Assembly (NCBI RefSeq): GCF_001685395.1
Contig: NZ_CP014167.1
Location: 4,348,001-4,412,000, forward strand
DNA length: 64,000 nt
Reading direction: 5' to 3'
Source: Paenibacillus yonginensis
GTDB taxonomy: Bacteria > Bacillota > Bacilli > Paenibacillales > Paenibacillaceae
The notes below the pieces were generated by a model. That model was not told the origin of the DNA. It did not search any database and was given only the letters and a program-made list of their open reading frames with translations. Below, piece after piece: positions 57,174 through 64,000 of this stretch. The first letter of the stretch is position 1; every line of letters starts with the position of its first letter. Made by a program: the position numbers and the translations under genes.

Positions 57174-57812
57174 GTGACTATGAAGACATTGCAGGAGCTT
57201 GTAACGGACAAGAAAGCCGCTGTTGTCATTGTTGATGTGCAAAATGATTACTGCCATCCGGAAGGTTCATTAGGTCAGAGGGGCGCCGATGTCAGCGGCG
57301 TAGCGGAGATGATGCCGAATTTGCACCGGCTGCTGGACAGCGCGAGAGCGCATGAGGTGCCGCTGATCTTCATCCAGACCTTCCATGAGGATGCCACGGA
57401 TTCGGAGGCCTGGAGGGAACGGTCGGCCGGCAACTCGGCCCAGGTCTGCCGCAAGGGCAGCTGGGGAGCGGAGTTTTTCGAAGTGGAGCCTGCAGCAGGA
57501 GAAATTATTGTCAATAAACACCGGTACAGCGCTTTTATCAACACCAGGCTCGACACGGTGCTGCGCACGCTTGGCATTGAGACGCTGATCATGACGGGCG
57601 TGAGCACCAATGTATGCGTGGAATCGACGGCCCGGGACGGCTATATGCTGGATTACCATATTGTGATGCTGAAGGATGCCTGTGCTTCGTATTCCCGGGA
57701 GGCGCATGACATGACGATGACCAATATCAGCGGTTACTTCGGTACCGTCACCGACACGAGCGAGGTTATTCAATTATGGGATTACAGCCGGGAAACAGCC
57801 GCGCTGCGCTGA
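57174..57812 (+). CDS. cysteine hydrolase, isochorismatase-like (RutB/ureidoacrylate amidohydrolase-like)
   Basis: A 212-residue amidohydrolase. The catalytic triad of the family is Asp19 (IVDVQNDYCHPEG), Lys113 (VNKHRYSAFINTRLD) and Cys146 (GVSTNVCVESTARDGYML), with the cis-peptide-type GVSTN before the cysteine. KGSW plus these motifs resembles RutB, which cleaves ureidoacrylate, and related carbamoyl-amide hydrolases more than isochorismatases of siderophore pathways. It lies 36 bp after the binding-protein gene, so it probably acts on the imported compound. The substrate is not proven. Confidence 0.88.
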   Translation: MTMKTLQELVTDKKAAVVIVDVQNDYCHPEGSLGQRGADVSGVAEMMPNLHRLLDSARAHEVPLIFIQTFHEDATDSEAWRERSAGNSAQVCRKGSWGAEFFEVEPAAGEIIVNKHRYSAFINTRLDTVLRTLGIETLIMTGVSTNVCVESTARDGYMLDYHIVMLKDACASYSREAHDMTMTNISGYFGTVTDTSEVIQLWDYSRETAALR

Positions 57813-59398
57813 TCTCCGGCCGGGAACTGGCTGAAGGTGAACAGGGAAGACGCTGGTTAACGCCGTATACCATCTGCCTGGGGGCCTTCCTGTCGAATCT
57901 GTCGGCCGGCATGTTCAACATCGCGCTGGTGGACATCTCCGGTGATTTCGGGGTCCAGCTGGCCTCCTCGCAGTGGGTGGTGACCGTTTACCTGCTGATG
58001 ATTACGATCTGTTTGCCCGTGATGGGCAAGCTGGGCGATACGTTTGGCAAACAGAAGATTCATAATACAGGTTATTTTCTCTTTATGCTGGGTGCGCTGC
58101 TTTGCGCTTTGGCGCCTTCCTTCAGCCTGCTCGTTGTCTTCCGGATTCTGCAGGGCTTCGGGGCATCAATGTATCAGGCGACGAACATGGCGCTGATCGT
58201 CTCTGTCTATCCGGAGCGCCAGCGCGGCAAGGCTTTGGGGCTGATCAGCACCTTTGTGGCTGCCGGCTCGATGACCGGGCCAAGCCTGGGCGGCTTCCTG
58301 ATCGAGTGGTTCTCCTGGCGCACGAATTTCTGGCTGCTGGCCGCGGTGGCTTTGGGGGCCTGGCTTCTAGCCATGAAGTATATCCCCAAAGAACGCCGGT
58401 CCGGCCAGCAGAGCCTGGATTTCATGGGTGCTGCGCTGTTCGCTGCGGCGTTGACTGGTCTTGTAACGGCGCTAGGCATGGGCGGAAGCTGGGGCTGGAC
58501 ATCCCCGGCTGTGCTGCTGCTCCTGCTGCTGTTTATGGCAGCGGCTGCGGGGTTTATGGTCTGGTGCCGGCCGGGGCGCTGGGGGGAGCGGAGGTGGAGG
58601 GGGGCTGGCGTTAACGGCTCCTGGGAAGGTCAAGCCGATGACAAAGATAGAAGCTTGTCGGATTCTCATACCGATGCGGCTGCCTCCCCTGTCCTTGGGG
58701 GCCTTTCGAGCTCCCGTTCCCATCCTTCACGGGCGTCCGCCCCGTTTCTGGATCTGGACCTGTTCCGCGACTTCCGCTCGAGCACCGGCATCCTGATTAC
58801 GATCGTCAGCTATATGTCCGCTTTCGCGGTGCAGCTGCTGATGCCGGTGTTCCTGCGGACGGAGCTTGGCATCAGCCCGGCAAGCACAGGGCTGATGATG
58901 ATGGGCTATCCGCTGGCGCTGATTCTATCCGCGCCGATCAGCGGGAGCCGCTCGGACAAGCAGGGGCCGATTCCGCTGATGACCAGCGGACTTATCGTGA
59001 TGGCCGCGGCGCTGGCCGTGCTGGGCGTGATGACGCCGTCTTTTCCGCCTTACGTGATCGTGGTCATGATTGTGCTGCTGGGCGCGGCCATGGGGATGAT
59101 CTCTTCGCCGAACAACAGCCTGGTGATGAGCCGGGCGCCCAAGCAGCAGGCCGGACTGGTCAGCAGCATGCTGGCCTTGTCCCGGAACCTGGGCATGATG
59201 TTCGGCACGGCTGCGGCGGGTTCCCTGCTGGCCAGCGGGGCCGATGCAGGAAGCGGCGGGGGAGCCGCGCTGACGGCGTACCATACGGTATTTTCCATGT
59301 GTGCGCTGCTGGTAGTGGTGTTTCTGTCCCTGTTCCTGCTGGCCTCTCGGCAATCAAGGAGGAGACAGACTGAGGAGTCGCAGGCGGCGGGGCGTTGA
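57776..59398 (+). CDS. DHA2-family MFS transporter with long cytoplasmic insert
   Basis: A 540-residue permease with about 14 hydrophobic segments, EmrB/QacA type (NIALVDISGDFGVQLASSQW, RILQGFGASMYQATNMALIV). Between the two halves, around residues 265-325, there is a 60-residue hydrophilic, Arg/Gly/Ser-rich insert (GSWEGQADDKDRSLSDSHTD). It overlaps the end of the hydrolase gene by 37 bp, so the two are translated together. It may export a product of the hydrolase or the compound itself. Confidence 0.9.
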   Translation: MGLQPGNSRAALISGRELAEGEQGRRWLTPYTICLGAFLSNLSAGMFNIALVDISGDFGVQLASSQWVVTVYLLMITICLPVMGKLGDTFGKQKIHNTGYFLFMLGALLCALAPSFSLLVVFRILQGFGASMYQATNMALIVSVYPERQRGKALGLISTFVAAGSMTGPSLGGFLIEWFSWRTNFWLLAAVALGAWLLAMKYIPKERRSGQQSLDFMGAALFAAALTGLVTALGMGGSWGWTSPAVLLLLLLFMAAAAGFMVWCRPGRWGERRWRGAGVNGSWEGQADDKDRSLSDSHTDAAASPVLGGLSSSRSHPSRASAPFLDLDLFRDFRSSTGILITIVSYMSAFAVQLLMPVFLRTELGISPASTGLMMMGYPLALILSAPISGSRSDKQGPIPLMTSGLIVMAAALAVLGVMTPSFPPYVIVVMIVLLGAAMGMISSPNNSLVMSRAPKQQAGLVSSMLALSRNLGMMFGTAAAGSLLASGADAGSGGGAALTAYHTVFSMCALLVVVFLSLFLLASRQSRRRQTEESQAAGR

Positions 59399-59484
59399 GA
59401 GGAATTGATGAGTTGGAGACCATGAGGAAGGTAGATCGAGGGCGGTGGAAAGGCAGTTGAAATTGAAAGGCAATTGAGCAATTG

Positions 59485-59524
59485 AAAGGCAGTGTAAGGA
59501 TTATTCCTTGGCACTGCCTTTTGT
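59485..59524 (+). terminator. terminator of the ABC-hydrolase-MFS operon
   Basis: Stem AAAGGCAGTG / CACTGCCTTT with AAGGA/TCCTT extending it and a short T tail. Short imperfect copies of GAAAGGCA(G/A)TTGA occur just before (59449-59493). Confidence 0.8.
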
Positions 59525-59564
59525 TGTGCAGCAGATAACGTTTGTGTTTGCTCCCGTTTGGGAA

Positions 59565-60550
59565 CTAATAAAGCTGCTCTAATTTCCGCTGATTAATCTG
59601 GTAAACATGGTCACTTAGCAGGTCAATATCCTCCTTATTATGACTTGTCAGCAAAATAGTTTTCCCGGCCTTTTTGAAGTCAAGCAGCATCTGCCGAATG
59701 TTGGTTACACTGTCTTGATCCAAGCCGTTAAAGGGTTCATCAAGCAATAACACTTCCTGATTTTCCATAATAGCTTGTTCCATAATAGCTTGGCAATGGC
59801 TAGTTTTTGCTTCATCCCCAAGGAGGAGTTTTTTACTTTCTGCTTCAGCTCAGGATCTAAACCGACCCGCCGCATCACTTCTTTAATGTCCTGGTCGGTG
59901 ATCAAACGTTGAATATCGGCTAATTTTTTCAGGTTCTCAAATCCGGATTTGCTCGGGATATAACCTGGGCGATCAATAATAATGCCCAAGTTTTTAGGGA
60001 AGGTGGTTCGTTTTGTCCGATATTTGGGATCCATTTCGATGGTTCCTCCATCTGGTCTCATGAACCCGCAGATCATTTTGAATAATACCGATTTCCCGGA
60101 CCCATTAGGACCTATGATTCCATATATGCGGCCACTGTCGAACGAGGCGGCGGCCTGCTCAAAAAGCAGAGTTCCTCTAAATGAGTTGCTGAGGGTTAAT
60201 GAGAATCCTTCCTTCGATAATCCGAAAAATTGGCCATAGAAATAGTCCCAAATGCTATCCAATGAGTTTGTTTGCCCAGTTGCCGACGACAACAGGCCAA
60301 CCAAACACAGAAGGAAATAAGTCCAATAGGCTTTGGTTTCTTTGATCCAGGTAAAGATTTTGAATCGAAGCTTTGAAAGCCACACGATTAAATATAGATA
60401 GACTATTATTCCAACCAGATAACGAATGGAAACACCCACGATGGAAAAACATAGACGGTTGAGGACAAAATCATGAGGATTCTCCATTTTAAGCCAAGCC
60501 ATCCAAGGGGGAATCATTGGATAGTAGGCAAGGCGCCAAAGACCGACCTG
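59565..60550 (-). pseudogene. decayed ABC transporter (permease fragment fused to frameshifted ATPase)
   Basis: Two overlapping frames. The upstream frame (to 59705) starts with about 105 residues of a membrane protein (LVGIIVYLYLIVWLSKLRFK, YWTYFLLCLVG), passes directly into an ATPase (GIIGPNGSGKSVLFKMICGF) and runs past the signature (SSLGMKQKLAIA) before losing frame. The ATPase resumes in another frame (59565-59783: VLLLDEPFNGLDQDSVT, ILLTSHNKEDIDLL). At the break there is a 15-bp exact tandem duplication (59763-59777 and 59778-59792), and one base is missing relative to the expected ATTGCCCAAGC. The permease lacks its N-terminus. Resembles antibiotic/bacteriocin-type exporters. Non-functional as read. 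Confidence 0.82.
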
Positions 60551-60730
60551 GATCTTTGGAAGTTGGCCTTAGGCAGTTTTCTCCATGTATCTTAGAAGTC
60601 ACTACAAAAATATTACATAATGCCTATAAGAAAAGCAGCGCCAGTGATTTGTCCTTTCGACTATTAAAGGCCAATATGTTACTGACCGGCCCGGTGATGG
60701 AGCACTGTTCATAGCCAACTGCTCGATTCT

Positions 60731-61354
60731 CTAGTTTCCTACTAAACCTATAACCTCTGTAATATCTTGATTCAAAGAGGCCATAGCGGATGTATACGCT
60801 GATCTCGCAATAAATTCCTTCGGATAACTCGTAATATTATACAAACTCAAATCATTGGTAGATTGTGTCCATAGTTTAGAACTTATTGTTTTTAGTAAGA
60901 CCTTCACTTGCTCCCACCTTTCAGGGAAATCTCGGGCGTCTTTTTGTGTAAATAAATATTTATTCAACTGATATATCATACTTTGTAAATTCTTGTTCGT
61001 TTCGATAATATTATTAAGTTCATAATGATATTCACTACTATCCATTTTTTTGATTAACATTTCTAGGTACGAATAATAATCAGAACTACTTCCCATTAAA
61101 TATCCTTGGGAAAATAAATACGCTTCATTGGGTCTATTATACTTCTGGCTTTCTATTGCTAATAGAAATCTATAAGCACTTTGTATACGACTCGAGTAAT
61201 TAGTAAATATACTAGATTTTTCTTCATTAACTAACTCTTGGGTTGCAGAAGTTTTGTCCAGGTTGTGGTTAGTCAAATAGAATTGTATTAAATTTGAAAA
61301 AAGCACAGCTAAAGCTGTAATAACAATACACTTGATTAAAAAATTTTTTTTCAA
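60731..61354 (-). CDS. unrecognised membrane-anchored protein of the AT-rich island
   Basis: About 207 residues: one N-terminal hydrophobic anchor (FLIKCIVITALAVLFSNLIQF), then an extracytoplasmic, helix-rich domain with many Tyr/Asn/Ser. The start is probably the TTG at 61354, with GAGGGG about 11 bases upstream; the GTG at 61366 sits directly on that site. No family is recognised. It follows the secreted-protein gene by about 90 bp on the same strand, which suggests a two-gene unit. Codon use is much more AT-rich than in flanking genes. Confidence 0.7.
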   Translation of the reverse strand: MKKNFLIKCIVITALAVLFSNLIQFYLTNHNLDKTSATQELVNEEKSSIFTNYSSRIQSAYRFLLAIESQKYNRPNEAYLFSQGYLMGSSSDYYSYLEMLIKKMDSSEYHYELNNIIETNKNLQSMIYQLNKYLFTQKDARDFPERWEQVKVLLKTISSKLWTQSTNDLSLYNITSYPKEFIARSAYTSAMASLNQDITEVIGLVGN

Positions 61355-61445
61355 TTGTTCAGCCACCCCTCTATATAAAACATATTTAAATAAAAATAAA
61401 GTAAATGGAAACTCACTCCATTTACTTTATTTTATCAATTTTGTA

Positions 61446-62230
61446 TTAATTTGAAAGTGTAACTGAAGCAGTAGCCGCCTTCGACCAGTTTGTTTCTTTG
61501 GATGTTACTGTATAGTTGATACCTACACTGGCTGAACTACCCCAAGTCCAGGATGCTGTTCCTGTATATGTCGTTGTCTTGGAAGTCAAATCATAAGTAT
61601 GGGTATATTTTGCTGCTGTAGTTGTTTGCCCTGTCGTTTTTGCAGATAATTTTGCATAAGCGCTTACTGAAGTTGTATTTTCGGCGTCAAAGTTGTCATA
61701 GATATTAAATAGTATTGTTCCTGCATTTCTTTGATCAGCATCAGCCAACCACATATTTGCACCGGATGTTCCATTCGCAACGTAATCAATTTTTTTAGGG
61801 TCCCAATTGATGGAGACTACATCATATGAGGCTGGGTAGCTTTCATAAGTGGCATTAACAGGAAGCGTATCTTGTTTTACGACTTGTACCCAAGCATAGT
61901 ATCTTCCACTATCTTTTGTAATATAATTGGTAAGAACTCTTAGATGTGGTTCAAGTGAGTTAATAGACAGTCCCCCATCACGGCTAAGTTCATTTCCTTC
62001 ATCATCTAAAATCACGGAATTACTTGACAACACTTCAATGCCTTTGGAATTCAAGAACTGTATAATATCCTGATGAGTGGCGCCTTGATCTGTTATTTGA
62101 TCAACTTGCCGTAATACTTGGCCAAAATCCTCGTCATCCTGAACTGCATTTGCATCTGCACCAGCAATTCCTGATAAGCTACATAAGACAAAAGAGATGG
62201 CTAATAAAAAACAAACTTAATCTTCTTCAC
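61446..62230 (-). pseudogene. unrecognised secreted protein with a poly-T frameshift in the signal peptide
   Basis: GTG at 62230 follows CAAGGAGG and reads MKKIKFVF before a TAG. One extra T in the run of six (complement of 62206-62211) would continue LLAISFVLCSLSGIAGADA, a good signal peptide, into an open frame of about 261 residues. The mature part has a helical N-terminus (VLRQVDQITDQGATHQDIIQ) and a Thr/Ser/Trp-rich beta-type C-terminus (TTTYTGTASWTWGSSASVGI). There is no internal ribosome site for the downstream frame, which otherwise opens at a TTG (62054). No family recognised. Broken, phase-variable or miscalled. Confidence 0.7.
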
Positions 62231-62328
62231 CTATATAATCCTCCTTGATATATTTTTGGTATAAAACCAATTATTAGTATAATTCACCATATAAATAAGT
62301 AATCCAAAGGATTTTTAAATCTTCGGAT

Positions 62329-62496
62329 GTGCAATGGAAATATTCACTTTTGTTGCTGTTGATTGGACAACGGCCTAAAGAAACACTCAAAGAGCTGGAG
62401 CCGGATATTCGTAGCCTTGCCTACCATCCTAGTACAAGTGAACAAGAGGAAGGGGATGAACTGGCCAAGGAAACACTAACCGGCTTGTTGTGTTGA
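62329..62496 (+). pseudogene. short unassigned ORF or gene remnant
   Basis: GTG at 62329 opens 55 residues (YSLLLLLIGQRPKETLKELE, PDIRSLAYHPSTSEQEEGDE). The composition is protein-like but there is no ribosome site. Probably the remains of a larger gene; family unknown. The rest of 62231-62614 is AT-rich and shows nothing else I can support. Confidence 0.35.
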
Positions 62497-62614
62497 AGTC
62501 ATTTAGGAAAAGAAAATAGAAATCTTGAAGTAACTGTTATTCCGAATCAGTATAATAAAATCTTTTTTAAACAGAATTGAATATCATTCGATGTACCAAG
62601 GAGTGCCCACAAGT

Positions 62615-62713
62615 ATGGAATATAAGCCGCGTTGGTTGAAAATGCTTAAAAGTGGTTTGGATTTGAAATCAAATAATAAATTTATGTATGCAGAACAAAA
62701 CCACATGAGCTAG
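62615..62713 (+). CDS. candidate 32-residue small protein overlapping a terminator
   Basis: ATG at 62615 with AAGGAG 11 bases upstream. Product MEYKPRWLKMLKSGLDLKSN and 12 more residues, cationic at the N-terminus. The last codons lie inside the terminator hairpin at 62693-62730. Only the ribosome site and open frame support it. Confidence 0.35.
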   Translation: MEYKPRWLKMLKSGLDLKSNNKFMYAEQNHMS

Positions 62714-62730
62714 CCCATGTGGTTTTGTTC
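62693..62730. terminator. bidirectional terminator at the edge of the AT-rich island
   Basis: Perfect arms GAACAAAACCACATG / CATGTGGTTTTGTTC around an 8-base loop, 27 bp after the stop of the 62757-63515 gene on the minus strand. Confidence 0.85.
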
Positions 62731-62756
62731 TTCGTCCCTTATTTAAAATCTAAACC

Positions 62757-63515
62757 TCACAAATCCATATACTTTTCCCGCAGCGTCTGGATGATTGCGC
62801 CCATCGTTTGGCCCTTGAAGGCATCTGGAACAGGCTGCCCGCCCGGATGAGCATAGTAGAGGCTTTCCATGCCGTCCTGCTCCTCGGCTGTATAACCCAG
62901 TCCGATCAGCTTGCTGCGCAGCTCTTCCGGCAGGCGGGCCAGTCCGGTATGCTCCCTGAAGTAGCCGGTGGGGGAGACCCGCACGTCTACGTCGCCGGGG
63001 CCGGTCCATACGAGCACGAGGTCACGGGAGGTGCGGACGATCCACTGGCCTTTGGAATGCAGGGCAATCCGGCACTGCTCCAAACCGGCGATGGCGTCAA
63101 GATTGACGCCGAACACGGCATTGATGAGCTTGCGAAGCTCAGGGCCGTTCGTGCGGAGTTCCTCCGGCAGTGTGGCGAGCTGTTTGTCCATGGCAGCGGA
63201 TGAATCCAGTGGAGCGTGAGTTTGGGTTGACGTCCGTTCCAGCGTTGTCGCTAGCTCAGGGTCAGCGTTCAGGACAGGAACCCGATTAAGCTCAATGCCG
63301 AAGACGTCATCCACGATACAGAATAAGTCGGCGCTGCTGATGGCCCCTTTATAGGTCAGCAGCACTTTATCCATCAGCTCCGCTTTGCTCAGCTTGCTGA
63401 TGGATTCGACGATTTGCTCCTTGGAGAGAGAGGCCTCTTGCTCCAGGCGCAGTGCTTCAGCGGCACGTTCGATTAGTGATTCCGGATAGATGAGCCCGTT
63501 TGATGTATCCGTCAT
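62757..63515 (-). CDS. uncharacterised cytoplasmic protein
   Basis: A 252-residue soluble protein starting MTDTSNGLIYPESLIERAAE. The first 90 residues are helical and acidic (LSKEQIVESISKLSKAELMD); the second half is mixed (GQWIVRTSRDLVLVWTGPGD, LPEELRSKLIGLGYTAEEQD). The ATG at 63515, with AGGAGGAG upstream, is chosen over the frame opening at 63575. No family recognised and no catalytic motif is evident. GC-rich codon use matches the chromosome, unlike the adjoining island. It lies 40 bp downstream of the acetyltransferase gene and may be co-transcribed with it. Confidence 0.8.
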   Translation of the reverse strand: MTDTSNGLIYPESLIERAAEALRLEQEASLSKEQIVESISKLSKAELMDKVLLTYKGAISSADLFCIVDDVFGIELNRVPVLNADPELATTLERTSTQTHAPLDSSAAMDKQLATLPEELRTNGPELRKLINAVFGVNLDAIAGLEQCRIALHSKGQWIVRTSRDLVLVWTGPGDVDVRVSPTGYFREHTGLARLPEELRSKLIGLGYTAEEQDGMESLYYAHPGGQPVPDAFKGQTMGAIIQTLREKYMDL

Positions 63516-63555
63516 GTACACGTTCTCCTCCTGTGTTTGAGTATGTATAATTTCC

Positions 63556-64000
63556 CTACTTCTTCCGCTCCACATATTCGCTCTTCAAAATACCCATAAC
63601 AATCATGTCCGCATACCGGCCCTGGATAAAATGTTTTTCTCTCAGCCGGCCTTCTTCCTTAAATCCGCATTTCAAATAACAATGGTAGGCGCGTTGGTTA
63701 AAATCAAACACTTCGAGCTGCAGCCTGTGCAGGTTCATCCGGTTAAACGCAAACTCCTGCAAAAGTTTGATCGCCTGGCTTCCATATCCTTTGCCCAAGT
63801 GCTCCCGATTGCCAAGGACGATGGCCAGCCCGGCGGACCGGTTTTTCCAGTCCAGCTTGAACAGGTCGATCTGCCCGATGTATTCCTCCGTGTCTTTATG
63901 GGCGATGACAAATCCCCGCTGATGAACGTTGTTGTTGTCCAGCATAGCGTTTAGAAACTGCTCCGTTGCCTGCTCGGTATGAGGATACAAAAAAATATCG
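63556..64000 (-). CDS. GNAT-family N-acetyltransferase (5' end outside window)
   Basis: RimJ/RimL-type acetyltransferase using acetyl-CoA. The acetyl-CoA loop is GKGYGSQAIKLLQEFAF, followed by LHRLQLEVFDFNQRAYHCYL and KCGFKEEGRLREKHF, the usual C-terminal half of the family. The frame is open to the window end (reading DIFLYPHTEQ) and about 25-30 N-terminal residues are missing, so the TTG at 63990 is not the likely start. The substrate is unknown. Confidence 0.88.
   Translation of the reverse strand, partial: DIFLYPHTEQATEQFLNAMLDNNNVHQRGFVIAHKDTEEYIGQIDLFKLDWKNRSAGLAIVLGNREHLGKGYGSQAIKLLQEFAFNRMNLHRLQLEVFDFNQRAYHCYLKCGFKEEGRLREKHFIQGRYADMIVMGILKSEYVERKK

Noticed and set aside
59449..59493. 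Short repeats GAAAGGCA(G/A)TTGA before the terminator
   Set aside because: Only two or three imperfect copies of about 12 bases; most simply slippage in an AG-rich trailer.
60517..60714. 65-residue plus-strand ORF over the decayed permease
   Set aside because: No ribosome site; its first part is the mirror of the permease remnant. The last 30 residues look mildly protein-like but cannot be assigned.

Overview
The window looks like a chromosomal segment of a Paenibacillus-type, endospore-forming Firmicute. It has moderately high GC, Gram-positive ribosome binding sites (AGGAGG) with ATG, GTG and TTG starts, an alpha/beta-type small acid-soluble spore protein, an S-layer-anchored subtilase, CcpA (cre)-like sites, and two YesM/YesN two-component pairs paired with sugar ABC transporters. 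No rRNA, tRNA, CRISPR array or phage module was seen.

Layout. 1-4514: a secreted S8 protease with three SLH repeats, cut by the window edge. 4.8-8.7 kb: a luciferase-like monooxygenase, an EamA exporter, and an oxidoreductase divergent from an HxlR regulator. 8.97-12.45 kb: a compact thioesterase / ketoacyl synthase / acyl-AMP ligase operon. 12.5-14.5 kb: a small membrane protein and a family 2 glycosyltransferase. 14.57-17.08 kb: a nested insertion, in which a membrane-protein gene is split by an IS200-type element whose tnpA is in turn split by an IS3-type element. 17.3-19.3 kb: a NarL-type two-component pair. 19.4-21 kb: catalase. 21.2-28.1 kb: a sugar ABC transporter divergent from its YesM/YesN pair. 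28.3-30 kb: a chemoreceptor. 30.2-33.7 kb: an ABC exporter plus DesK/DesR-like pair, arranged like yvfRSTU of Bacillus. 33.9-36.6 kb: aldo/keto reductase and MFS exporter divergent from a second HxlR regulator. 36.9-46 kb: a chitobiose-type utilisation cluster (cytoplasmic GH20 hexosaminidase, YesM/YesN, ABC transporter). 46-53.5 kb: spore protein, ACT protein plus UPF0210 protein, a GGDEF/EAL protein and a ThDP enzyme. 53.8-59.4 kb: an MpsC/DUF2294 protein and an Ssu/Tau-type ABC transporter in an operon with a RutB-like amidohydrolase and a DHA2 exporter. 59.5-62.7 kb: an AT-rich island with a decayed ABC transporter, an unknown membrane protein and an unknown secreted protein with a frameshift. 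62.7-64 kb: an uncharacterised protein and a GNAT acetyltransferase cut by the window end.

The most notable observations are: the precise two-level insertion (4-bp duplication ATTC, reading frame restored on virtual excision); an identically spaced motif AGTAC-N14-TATAGGCAC in front of both HxlR genes; the AT-rich island encoding an unrecognised secreted protein / membrane protein pair beside a dead transporter; and several single-base frameshifts, two of them in poly-T runs, which are either phase-variable switches, decay or assembly errors.
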